Assembly (NCBI GenBank): GCA_030696435.1
Contig: JAUYSF010000433.1
Coordinates: forward strand, 1-14,436
Source of the DNA: Desulfoprunum sp.
GTDB taxonomy: Bacteria > Desulfobacterota > Desulfobulbia > Desulfobulbales > Desulfocapsaceae
Direction of reading: 5' to 3'
Length of the DNA: 14,436 nucleotides
The stretch's first letter is position 1; each line of letters opens with the position of its first letter. The notes below the pieces were generated by a model, which was not told where the DNA came from, ran no database searches, and saw nothing but the letters and a program-made list of their open reading frames with translations. Below, piece after piece: positions 1 through 6,585 of this stretch. A program made the position numbers and the translations under genes.

Positions 1-117
1 ATCCGCAGACTGGTGACCCAAGCAGCATTGGACAATGATTTTGCATTACTTTGCCCGGTCCCACGCAAACCGGTGCTTAATTCTCTCGCGACCGAACTGA
101 TGCGCATGGTGGCATGA
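1..117 (+). CDS. C-terminal tail of an unidentified protein (5' end outside window)
   Basis: The frame is open from base 1 to a TGA at 115-117 and encodes 38 residues, ending in the stretch LLCPVPRKPVLN followed by LATELMRMVA. The mix of hydrophobic and charged residues reads like real protein. The tail loosely recalls the end of a LysR-type regulator effector domain, but that is only an impression and no family can be assigned. The gene would run towards the tRNA on the opposite strand and could share the hairpin at 186-228 as a terminator. It may also be a chance open frame. Bases 118-185 hold nothing recognisable. Confidence 0.35.
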   Translation: MRRLVTQAALDNDFALLCPVPRKPVLNSLATELMRMVA

Positions 118-185
118 GACTTTTATAGGAAACTTCAGTACAAGAAGAACGCAAAATAAAGCAATGGCAAATGGAACAAATCTCA

Positions 186-228
186 TAAAAAAAGGGGTTA
201 ACCAGCTAGTAATGCTGATCAACCCCTT
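186..228 (-). terminator. Rho-independent terminator of the tRNA-Arg transcript
   Basis: Arms 192-206 and 214-228 form a 15-bp hairpin around a 7-base loop. An A-run at 187-193 gives a U-tract after the stem on the minus strand. On the minus strand all 15 positions pair, two of them as G.U wobbles. On the plus strand the same positions are mismatches (200/220 and 202/218). This favours minus-strand use, just downstream of the tRNA. Weak action on the plus-strand gene ending at 117 is possible. Confidence 0.8.
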
Positions 229-236
229 GATTTTAT

Positions 237-312
237 TGGTGCCCCCGGTAGGAATCGGACCTACGGCACCAGGATTAGGAATCCTGTGCTCTATCCACTG
301 AGCTACGAGGGC
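237..312 (-). tRNA. tRNA-Arg (anticodon CCU), CCA encoded
   Basis: The reverse complement folds into a complete cloverleaf of 76 bases. The acceptor is GCCCTCG paired with CGGGGGC (one T.G wobble), followed by discriminator A and an encoded CCA. The D-arm is GCTC/GAGC with loop AGTGGATA, which keeps G18G19. The anticodon stem is CAGGA/TCCTG with loop TTCCTAA, giving anticodon CCU, which reads AGG. The variable loop has 5 bases and the T-stem is GTAGG/CCTAC. The T-loop reads TCCGATT, so position 55 is C instead of the nearly universal T. The gene lies on the same strand as the glgC pair but has its own promoter-like sequence. Confidence 0.95.
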
Positions 313-335
313 GGGTGCTCTTTTGAGTGAGCGGA

Positions 336-363
336 ATAATACCCAAGTTTTGCAAAATCGCAA
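336..363 (-). promoter_or_regulatory. Probable sigma-70 promoter of tRNA-Arg
   Basis: On the minus strand a -35-like TTGCGA (358-363) and a -10-like TATTAT (336-341) are separated by 16 bases. They sit in the gap between the glgC stop and the tRNA, about 24 bases before the mature 5' end. This would leave a short leader for RNase P to remove. Confidence 0.5.
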
Positions 364-389
364 TCCTTTTCTCCGACAGGGACAGGACG

Positions 390-1676
390 TCAGCTGATCT
401 CACCATCGGGAAATAGCGAATCCCCGTCGCCGATCTCCCCTACCGGAAAGGCATCTTGCCGGCAGTAAGAGTTGATGATGCAATTGCGGCCAACCTTCAT
501 GCCGGCTGGCACCTCCACAGCCTTGCCTAATAGGGTGATCCCGGTATAGAGATGCTTCGGATGCTGCCGGTTCGGGATGTCATGGTTGCTGCCGGTACCC
601 ACCAGGGCTCCTTCGCCGATCTGTACTCTCTTATCAAAGATAGCTAGATCCACCACCGCTCCTCTTTGCACCACACAGTCGGAAAAAAGGATCGAATTCC
701 TAACAACCGCCCCTTTTTCTACAACCACCCCCGGAGACAGGACCGAGTTGACCACTGTCCCTTGAATATTGCAGCCGGAGGATATCAGCGAACACTGTAT
801 CTGGGGCTTGTTTCCAAAACGTACGGGAGGCCGGTCGGCGAGCCGCTCCTCTGCCTCGACGTTGGTTCGAATATGCCATTTTTCAGGAGATATCCCGCTG
901 TCTTTTCGAATGATATCCATATTGGCCTCCCAGTAGGCCTGGATGGTCCCGACATCACGCCAATATCCATAAAAAGGATAGGCAAAGGTGTTGTCATGGG
1001 TAATGGCATGGGGCAGGATATGCATCCCAAAGTCAACCTCATTTTTATCCCGAGTCAGGGCATTGAGGAGATATTGCCGATCAAAGACATAAATGCCCAT
1101 GGAAGCCAGATTGGTTCGGGGGTTTTTCGGTTTTTCCTCCCAGTCGATGATCCGGTTATGCTCATCGGTGATCCCCGACCCGAACTGATGCATCTGGCTT
1201 TTCGGAACCACCATCATTGCCACCGTCACATCGGCCTTTTTTGAGCGATGGTATTCGATCATGGCATCGAAATCCATGTGATAGATATGATCGCCGGATA
1301 GAATCAAGACCTCATCGGTCGGATTCGACTCGATAAAATCGATATTTCGGCGGATTGCGTCAGCTGTTCCTTTATACCAATCGGATTCCTTCGAACCGGT
1401 TCGGGGTGGCAGGATTTTCACCCCCCGACTGCGGCCTGTCAGGTCCCAGGCCTCGCCCGAGCTGAGATGACTCATCAGCGATAGGGGTTTGTACTGCGTT
1501 AACACTCCGACCTTTTTCAGGCCGGAGTTGACCACATTGCTCATGCTGAAATCAATAATCCGGTAGATGCCGCCGAAAGGTACAGCTGGTTTGGCCCTAT
1601 TCTGCACCAAAATATTGAGCCGACTGCCGACCCCACCGGCAAGCAGGAGGACGAGGGCTTCCTTTGCCTGTATCAT
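390..1676 (-). CDS. glgC: Glucose-1-phosphate adenylyltransferase (ADP-glucose pyrophosphorylase)
   Basis: Makes ADP-glucose from ATP and glucose-1-phosphate, the committed step of bacterial glycogen synthesis, in the cytoplasm. The 428-residue product matches the usual length. The nucleotidyltransferase domain has LLAGGVGSRL (11-20), RAKPAVPFGG (27-36), WYKGTADA (100-107), SGDHIY (127-132), EEKP (180-183, sugar-phosphate Lys182), SMGIYVF (192-198) and GYWRDVGT (237-244, metal Asp241). The C-terminal third is a left-handed beta-helix of hexapeptide type. The ATG at 1676 is chosen because GGGGAGGTG lies 6 bases upstream and its ATGA overlaps the stop of the preceding paralogue, implying translational coupling. 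A start 12 codons earlier is possible but adds a non-family extension. All catalytic motifs look intact. Confidence 0.95.
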   Translation of the reverse strand: MIQAKEALVLLLAGGVGSRLNILVQNRAKPAVPFGGIYRIIDFSMSNVVNSGLKKVGVLTQYKPLSLMSHLSSGEAWDLTGRSRGVKILPPRTGSKESDWYKGTADAIRRNIDFIESNPTDEVLILSGDHIYHMDFDAMIEYHRSKKADVTVAMMVVPKSQMHQFGSGITDEHNRIIDWEEKPKNPRTNLASMGIYVFDRQYLLNALTRDKNEVDFGMHILPHAITHDNTFAYPFYGYWRDVGTIQAYWEANMDIIRKDSGISPEKWHIRTNVEAEERLADRPPVRFGNKPQIQCSLISSGCNIQGTVVNSVLSPGVVVEKGAVVRNSILFSDCVVQRGAVVDLAIFDKRVQIGEGALVGTGSNHDIPNRQHPKHLYTGITLLGKAVEVPAGMKVGRNCIINSYCRQDAFPVGEIGDGDSLFPDGEIS

Positions 1677-2926
1677 CGTAGCACCTCCCCGGCAGTAATT
1701 ACCTTTTTCCACCGGCTGGCCTTCAACAGGGGATAAATCGTGGCTCCCTCACCTATCACCACCTGCTCGGGAACCTGATTATTCCAGCCGATCACCGTCA
1801 CCCCGTTTGCCTGCCTGCCCGCTTCAGCCCCGACAACTACCCCTTCAGCGAAGGTGTTGTTGACATCGGCCACGACCTTATTCAACCGACAATTACGGCC
1901 TATCCGGTTATTAAAAAAGAGGACGGAATTCTCGATCACCGCCCCTTTTTCCACCCTGACTCCGGGAAAAATGATCGAACCGCGGACCGTGCCTTCTATC
2001 ACACAGCCATTGTAGATCAGACTGTCCTGAACCGAGGCATAATCACCCAGCAGTACCGGCTGAAAATCCCGGATACCACGATGATCAAGATTGGTGCGCA
2101 GACCCCATTTTTCCATATCGATAAGAGGTTCTTCGCCCAGCAGGTCCATATTCGACTGCCAGTATTCATCGACCGTCCGGGTATACCCCCAATACCCACA
2201 GAATTTATAGCCGTAGACTCGATAACCGGCCCTCATCATTCTCGGAATGATATCGCGCCCAAACTCATAGGAGACGTCCTCCTGGTTTTCGGCGAGAACC
2301 TTGTAAAGGACCTCAGGTTTGAAGCAGAGGACTGTAAGCGATACCCATTCAGATTGAGGGTTTACAGGTTTTTCCCAGTAGTCGGTTACCCGCCCGCCCC
2401 GCTCACCATCCTCATCGTCCAGGGCGGCAATGCCGAATCTGTTGGTTTTTTCGGATTTGACCCGAATGACTCCCATGGTGAGGTCGGCATTCTTTTCGCG
2501 GTGATAGGCGATCAGGTGCTGATAGTCCATCTTATAGATGTGATCGCCGGAGAGGACCAGGACGTGTTCCGGGTCGTGATATTGCACAAAATCGATATTT
2601 CTGAAGACCGCGTCTGCCGAACCGCGGTACCAGTCCTTCTGATCCGAGCCGATATAGGGAGGGAGCATGGATATGCCCCGAGAACGACCGAGCATGTCCC
2701 AGGCAGCACCTGTACCAATGTGGTTGATGAGAGAATAACTACGGTACTGACTGAGGATGGCGACCTGTTCAATTCCGGAATTCATCAGGTTGCTCAGAGG
2801 GAAATCGATAACCCGCCCGAAGCCGCCGAAGGGTACGGCCGATTTGGGACGATAGTAGGTGAGAACATTGAGTTCATCCACCCGGCCGCCTGCGAGGAGC
2901 ATTGCAAGTGTCGTCGGTTTTAGCAT
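1673..2926 (-). CDS. Divergent GlgC-family paralogue, probably a non-catalytic or altered subunit
   Basis: A 417-residue protein with the GlgC domain order: nucleotidyltransferase (1 to about 280), then hexapeptide beta-helix. LLAGG (10-14), VPFGG (31-35), WYRGSADA (99-106), SGDHIYKMD (126-134) and WEKP (184-187) are kept. Other catalytic spots differ from the neighbouring glgC. The nucleotide loop reads GRVDEL instead of GxGSRL, RAKPAV is RPKSAV, SMGIYVF is VSLTVLCF (196-202), and GYWRDVGT is GYWGYTRT (244-251), so the usual metal-binding Asp is Tyr248. By analogy with GlgC/GlgD of Firmicutes and the large/small plant subunits, it may form a heteromer with the product of the next gene, which overlaps it by 4 bases. 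It could also be an active enzyme with changed specificity. AGGT lies 6 bases before the ATG. Confidence 0.85.
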   Translation of the reverse strand: MLKPTTLAMLLAGGRVDELNVLTYYRPKSAVPFGGFGRVIDFPLSNLMNSGIEQVAILSQYRSYSLINHIGTGAAWDMLGRSRGISMLPPYIGSDQKDWYRGSADAVFRNIDFVQYHDPEHVLVLSGDHIYKMDYQHLIAYHREKNADLTMGVIRVKSEKTNRFGIAALDDEDGERGGRVTDYWEKPVNPQSEWVSLTVLCFKPEVLYKVLAENQEDVSYEFGRDIIPRMMRAGYRVYGYKFCGYWGYTRTVDEYWQSNMDLLGEEPLIDMEKWGLRTNLDHRGIRDFQPVLLGDYASVQDSLIYNGCVIEGTVRGSIIFPGVRVEKGAVIENSVLFFNNRIGRNCRLNKVVADVNNTFAEGVVVGAEAGRQANGVTVIGWNNQVPEQVVIGEGATIYPLLKASRWKKVITAGEVLR

Positions 2927-3068
2927 TCGTTTACCTGGTAATGAGATGGCGGACCATATTCAGTTTTCGGAAGAACACTAGCAAACGCCCCTCCACAAGC
3001 ATTTCTCTTCATATCATCAGGTCGATCAAAAGCGGTTTTGGCGATCTGTCGAAAAACTGTTTCCCCTC

Positions 3069-4088
3069 TCAGATATGGCTGTTGATCAGTTTTTTCAGGC
3101 TGTCCGAGTTGAATGCTTTATCTCCAATAGCCAGGTTTTTCAGTGGCACCTCGGCTCTGGCGGCCTCTTTGTGTCCACCGGCGGATCCAAGGGAACCGAA
3201 AATTCGGCTGGCCAGTTTACCGGCACTCTTGCGGTAACCGTCACAACGGAAGATCACCACCAATTTTTCCCCGTAAATCCCGGAGACGAAGACCCAGTCG
3301 ATCTCACCAACATGATTGAGAAAATCTGCCAAAATCACCAACACATCAGGACTGCGGACCTTGCCGATGTGGGTATAATATCGGCGTTTGAAATATTTGA
3401 GCTCCTGCATAGCAAGATTGAAATAGCGCAACTCCGAGCGCCTGAGATCGGTGAGTTCAAACTTGCGGACCAGGTCCCTGTTGGCGATATTAAAGAGATA
3501 GCGGAAGGCGATACCGTCGGCGAGTAAGGATTTTTTTTCGAAATTCTGGGTATCCACTTTTATGCCGTAAAAAAGGGCGGTGGCGAGTGAAACCGACGGC
3601 TTCATTTCGGCTGAGCGGAGATATTCCACGATCATCGTGGAGGTCGCTCCATAATCGGCACGAATATCGACACATCTGGCCTCCCATTTGTTTGTCGGGG
3701 GATGATGATCGATGATCACATCAAAATTGACCTTCTCAAAACAGGGGAGGTGATTCGGTTGGGAATCGATCAATACCTTCTTGGTATAATCGCTTATCTT
3801 GACATTGCTCATGCGCTCAAGGGGAATCCTGAGGCGCTCGACCATGGCGACATTATTGAGCCGCCTGATCTCGTTCGGGTGGGCGATAACGACATTCTTT
3901 ACCCGGTAGCGGAGCAGCCTTTTAACTGCCATGGCGCTGGCCAGGGCATCGGGATCGGCATTGATGAGAATAAGGACATCGTCGTCCTTGTCAAAAACAT
4001 CCCAAAACGCCTGCAATCGCTCTTTGGCCGTCTGTTTTGAGGAAACCGTACAGAGGGACGAAACAACATTTTTATGATTTCTGGTCAT
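3069..4088 (-). CDS. DHH/DHHA1-family phosphoesterase (NrnA-like)
   Basis: A 339-residue protein of the DHH superfamily. Members are Mn2+/Mg2+ phosphodiesterases such as the oligoribonuclease/pAp-phosphatase NrnA, cyclic-dinucleotide hydrolases and RecJ. Metal-site motifs appear in order: NADPDALAS (43-51), LIDSQP (106-111), IDHHPP (126-131), GATST (147-151) and KVDT (177-180). The DHHA1 part ends with GSAGGHKEAARAE (301-313). The exact substrate cannot be told from sequence. The start is uncertain: ATG 4088 is preferred because the domain begins soon after, but no good ribosome binding site precedes it. The frame stays open to a TTG at 4181 (31 more residues with no family resemblance). The gap to the glgC paralogue is 142 bases, with nothing identifiable in it. 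Confidence 0.88.
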   Translation of the reverse strand: MTRNHKNVVSSLCTVSSKQTAKERLQAFWDVFDKDDDVLILINADPDALASAMAVKRLLRYRVKNVVIAHPNEIRRLNNVAMVERLRIPLERMSNVKISDYTKKVLIDSQPNHLPCFEKVNFDVIIDHHPPTNKWEARCVDIRADYGATSTMIVEYLRSAEMKPSVSLATALFYGIKVDTQNFEKKSLLADGIAFRYLFNIANRDLVRKFELTDLRRSELRYFNLAMQELKYFKRRYYTHIGKVRSPDVLVILADFLNHVGEIDWVFVSGIYGEKLVVIFRCDGYRKSAGKLASRIFGSLGSAGGHKEAARAEVPLKNLAIGDKAFNSDSLKKLINSHI

Positions 4089-4728
4089 GTATGGTAACAG
4101 TGGCACTCCGGTTTCGCAGGATAGCAACTTCACCAGACCCGGTTTTTTCCTCAATAGCACAAAGGAAAGGGACCGGGGCAAAGGCTGAACACATCACGGT
4201 GCAGCCGGCAAAATCAACTCCGATACAGCCTGCCAATCCGTGTGTAGCCTACCCGTCTCAAATCTTCACAGAAGGCAACTCACGCGGATTGTTACACAGG
4301 CCGGAACGCCAGCCACCTCCTTTAAGATTCAGCCCTCCGGCGCCTTGAAAGATGCCCACCGGGGAACAGCATGATGTTTACCAGAGTGAAGAATGCAGCC
4401 ACTCCCAGAATGAGTAAACATCGCAACAGAAGAGCAATATATCACGAAGCTTTTCCAAAAAGCAAGGCCTTGACAAGAAGACCTTAGACATGCCTGGCGA
4501 AATGTAAAGTGCGGCTGCCGATTCCAAGGTTCCAGCCGAGAGCCTGCTCTTGACGGATGAACACTATAATGGTACCTAGTCTGAACGATGCGGGAAAGTG
4601 TTTTTCCTTGCAGATAGGGGATTCCCGGGCACTCCGAGAGGTTCCTCTGAGAAAGGTGGACCGCCATGATCAGAACCGCCATGAATTGCCGTATTTCACA
4701 ATGATTCGTCTGTGTTGAGGAGCACACC
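4089..4728. other. Long divergent intergenic region with strong hairpins, no convincing gene
   Basis: It lies between the minus-strand DHH gene and plus-strand lptG. Three inverted repeats are visible. The first is 4183-4206 (GGCTG/CAGCC plus CAC/GTG). The second is 4219-4305: segments of 4, 5, 11 and 4 bp around a loop near 4251-4272, with ATACA and TTACA bulges. The third is 4373-4422: a perfect 9-bp GATGTTTAC/GTAAACATC enclosing GAGTG/CACTC. None has a U-tract, so they are not ordinary terminators. Pairs 4241/4284 and 4372/4423 are U.G on the plus strand but C.A or A.C on the minus strand, which favours a folded plus-strand RNA. A TATAAT occurs at 4565-4570 without a well-placed -35. Longer open frames here (for example 4329-4727 minus) lack protein-like character. 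No known riboswitch or ncRNA consensus was recognised. Confidence 0.5.
4436..4465 (-). promoter_or_regulatory. Possible minus-strand promoter for the DHH gene leader
   Basis: TTGCTT (4460-4465) and TATATT (4436-4441) are 18 bases apart on the minus strand. Transcription would begin close to 4429, just before the 4373-4422 hairpin, and would give the DHH gene a leader of about 340 bases. The -35 match is moderate, so this is tentative. Confidence 0.3.
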
Positions 4729-5817
4729 TTGAAGTTACTCGACCGCTATCTCCTTGGTCAATTCATCAAATATTTTTTTACCGTCAACGTAGGTTTTGTC
4801 GCTATCTATCTGTTGGTGGATTTCTTTGAGAAGATTGACAATTTCTCCCGCGCAGGCAAACCATTTGCCTTGGCCATGAAATTCTTTATTCTCAATATTC
4901 CATTTATAATCGACCAGATAGGACCTGTCCTCATACTCCTCTCCGGGGTCATCAGTTTGGGTATCCTCAATCACACCCGCGAATTGACAGCCCTGAAGGC
5001 AGGCGGCATCCCTCTGAGGACCATCATCCGGCCGCTGATCATGGGTGGTTTCGGCCTGACCCTTCTCTTTCTGGCAGCAGCCCAGTTTCTCCTGCCAAAG
5101 ACCATTACCGCGACCAACAACATTTGGTATGAGCAGGTCAAAGGCAAGGTTCCCTTGGGGATCTACCGCAATGGCCGGTATTACTACAAAGGCAAGGAGG
5201 GTTTTTACAGTTTTGAATGGCCCCATTCGGAAAACTATGTCTTTAAAAACTTCTCCTACAGTTGCTGGGATGAAAAGTATAACATCAGGACCCTGCTCAA
5301 TTCGCAATGGGCCGACTGGAACGAAAAACGCAAGATGTGGATTTTGAAAGAAGGTCAGATTCAGGCCACCAAGGGGGACAGCACTTACAAAGTCAACAAC
5401 TTCAAGTACTGGGAGATACATCTTCCAGAAAATCCCGAGGACTTTCTGGTCCCGGAATACCAATCGGCTGAACTCTCTCTGACCGCTCTTTTTCTCGATA
5501 TCTCTAAAAAAGATTCCGATCGCGAGAAAAATAAAGCCTGGTCCGACTTTCTCAGCCGCATCTCCTATATATTCCTGGGTTTTCCGCTTCTGCTGCTGGG
5601 CCTGCCCATACTGCTGATCTCCTATCAGAAATGGGGTCGGGATCTCTCTATCGCCATTCCGGCCAGCTGTGGCATTGCCTTTTTAGCTTGGGGTGCCTGG
5701 GGCGCCCTGCAATCACTTGCCCGGGCTGCCTATATCTCTCCCTTGTTTGCGGCGGTCATCATCCACCTGCTTTTTGCCGGTGCGGGCATCTACCTCCTCA
5801 GAAAACAGGACCAGTAA
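4729..5817 (+). CDS. lptG: LPS export permease LptG (LptF/LptG family)
   Basis: Inner-membrane half of the LptB2FG ABC transporter that extracts lipopolysaccharide and passes it to the LptC-LptA bridge. The 362-residue protein has the family layout: three N-terminal membrane segments (about 12-33, 59-80, 99-121), a periplasmic beta-jellyroll (about 123-270) and three C-terminal segments (about 276-296, 306-326, 335-356). The opening LLDRYLL, the LVDFFEKID stretch and the coupling-helix region RELTALKAGG (84-93) favour LptG over LptF. The start is TTG at 4729, supported by GAGGAG 6 bases upstream. LptF, often adjacent, is not in this window. The next gene begins 3 bases after the stop, so the three plus-strand genes probably form one operon. 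Confidence 0.92.
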   Translation: MKLLDRYLLGQFIKYFFTVNVGFVAIYLLVDFFEKIDNFSRAGKPFALAMKFFILNIPFIIDQIGPVLILLSGVISLGILNHTRELTALKAGGIPLRTIIRPLIMGGFGLTLLFLAAAQFLLPKTITATNNIWYEQVKGKVPLGIYRNGRYYYKGKEGFYSFEWPHSENYVFKNFSYSCWDEKYNIRTLLNSQWADWNEKRKMWILKEGQIQATKGDSTYKVNNFKYWEIHLPENPEDFLVPEYQSAELSLTALFLDISKKDSDREKNKAWSDFLSRISYIFLGFPLLLLGLPILLISYQKWGRDLSIAIPASCGIAFLAWGAWGALQSLARAAYISPLFAAVIIHLLFAGAGIYLLRKQDQ

Positions 5818-5820
5818 GCG

Positions 5821-6585
5821 ATGAAGGCAGGGCAGCAAAGACAACGAGTCGGCATAGTCGGTATCCCACCTCTTGAAGTCATCTCGTTGCTGGAAACTGA
5901 GGGATGCCAGGTTTTTGATCTGGATGAGCCGCTGGTGAAAAAGGATATAGAATCAGCCTCCCCCTTTCTACCCAGGGTTTACTGCGCTATTCTCAGGACG
6001 GTCGTCATCAACGCCCTTGCCTTGCACCTCGACCGCATCTATATCGATGTCGGTCCCGGCAAGTGTGACAGTGCTTTGCACACCGCGACCATTCTGGCTG
6101 ATATTCTACCGAACACCATAATTATCCCGACACGCAATATGGATAGCTGCGATTTCGGCACGCCGCTCTGCAGAACCAGAATGCCCCTGCTCGACAGGAT
6201 GCTGGCTATCACGGCCTCCGTACAGAGTTCAAAATCCCATATCGAGCACGAGCCCTGTAAAGCCAGTTGCGGTTTCTGGGGAGTCCCACCACGAGACTTC
6301 TCCCTTTTAACCCTGTTTCCCGATACGACCCATATTTACGGCTGGACCCGCTGCATGGAAAACAAGACACCGGATAATAAACAAATGGAGGAGCATTTTA
6401 ATTCCGAGGTTCCGACGGTGTTTTTTGCCCAGTCTTTTTGTGCCAAGACTGCCCTGGCCCAGCATCTGGCCGGTCGCCACCCGCGTGGGCTGTATCTCGA
6501 CTGCGATGTGACCGTCGGCAACAGTGCGAAGTCGAAGATCCAGGCCTTTCTCGAACTTTCAGGTGTGCGCTGTGCTCATCGCTGA
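5821..6585 (+). CDS. Compact HgdB-like protein (2-hydroxyacyl-CoA dehydratase D-component family, divergent)
   Basis: A 254-residue soluble protein with 11 cysteines. Its C-terminus (GLYLDCD, then NSAKSKIQAFLEL, 223-246) resembles the LETDYT...GQLRTRIEAFLE end of HgdB-type subunits. FFAQSFC (201-207) resembles the KFC segment, and C55 plus KCDS (81-84) resemble the first two cluster-ligating cysteine motifs of that family. Those proteins hold a [4Fe-4S] or double-cubane cluster and receive electrons from an ATP-dependent activator. Family members are usually around 380 residues, so this is a miniature form. Two similar starts, GIPPLEVISLL (14-24) and GVPPRDFSLL (154-163), suggest two Rossmann-like halves. 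CKASC (146-150) is an extra cysteine pair. It starts 3 bases after lptG and overlaps the activator-like gene by 14 bases. The assignment rests on motif reading; the substrate is unknown. Confidence 0.65.
   Translation: MKAGQQRQRVGIVGIPPLEVISLLETEGCQVFDLDEPLVKKDIESASPFLPRVYCAILRTVVINALALHLDRIYIDVGPGKCDSALHTATILADILPNTIIIPTRNMDSCDFGTPLCRTRMPLLDRMLAITASVQSSKSHIEHEPCKASCGFWGVPPRDFSLLTLFPDTTHIYGWTRCMENKTPDNKQMEEHFNSEVPTVFFAQSFCAKTALAQHLAGRHPRGLYLDCDVTVGNSAKSKIQAFLELSGVRCAHR

Noticed and set aside
186..320. tRNA-Arg as an integration (attachment) site
   Set aside because: No duplicated tRNA 3' end and no integrase were seen; the flanks are a terminator and housekeeping genes.
46..363. Minus-strand open frame of 105 codons covering the tRNA
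   Set aside because: Its middle is simply the translated tRNA-Arg gene and its ends are non-coding, so it is not a protein gene.
2081..2923. Long plus-strand open frame of 280 codons opposite the glgC paralogue
   Set aside because: It lies entirely antisense to a well-supported gene and its translation shows no domain character. The same holds for 9478-10449 (opposite rsh) and 11422-12303 (opposite proS).
4101..4117. Sigma-54-like TGGCAC-N5-TTTC on the plus strand
   Set aside because: The essential -12 GC is not kept at the right spacing, and it may lie inside the 5' part of the DHH gene.
4183..4330. Cobalamin riboswitch, RNase P, SRP, 6S or tmRNA identity for the hairpin region
   Set aside because: None of the conserved cores of these RNAs could be found on either strand, so the region was left unnamed.
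4550..4570. TTGACG followed by a perfect TATAAT upstream of lptG
   Set aside because: The spacer is only 9 bases, too short for a sigma-70 promoter. The TATAAT may still serve with a poor -35.
4329..4727. Minus-strand open frame of 132 codons in the intergenic region
   Set aside because: Composition is not protein-like (many Ser, His, Arg and Cys without pattern). It runs through the hairpin and lptG leader, and no family is recognisable.
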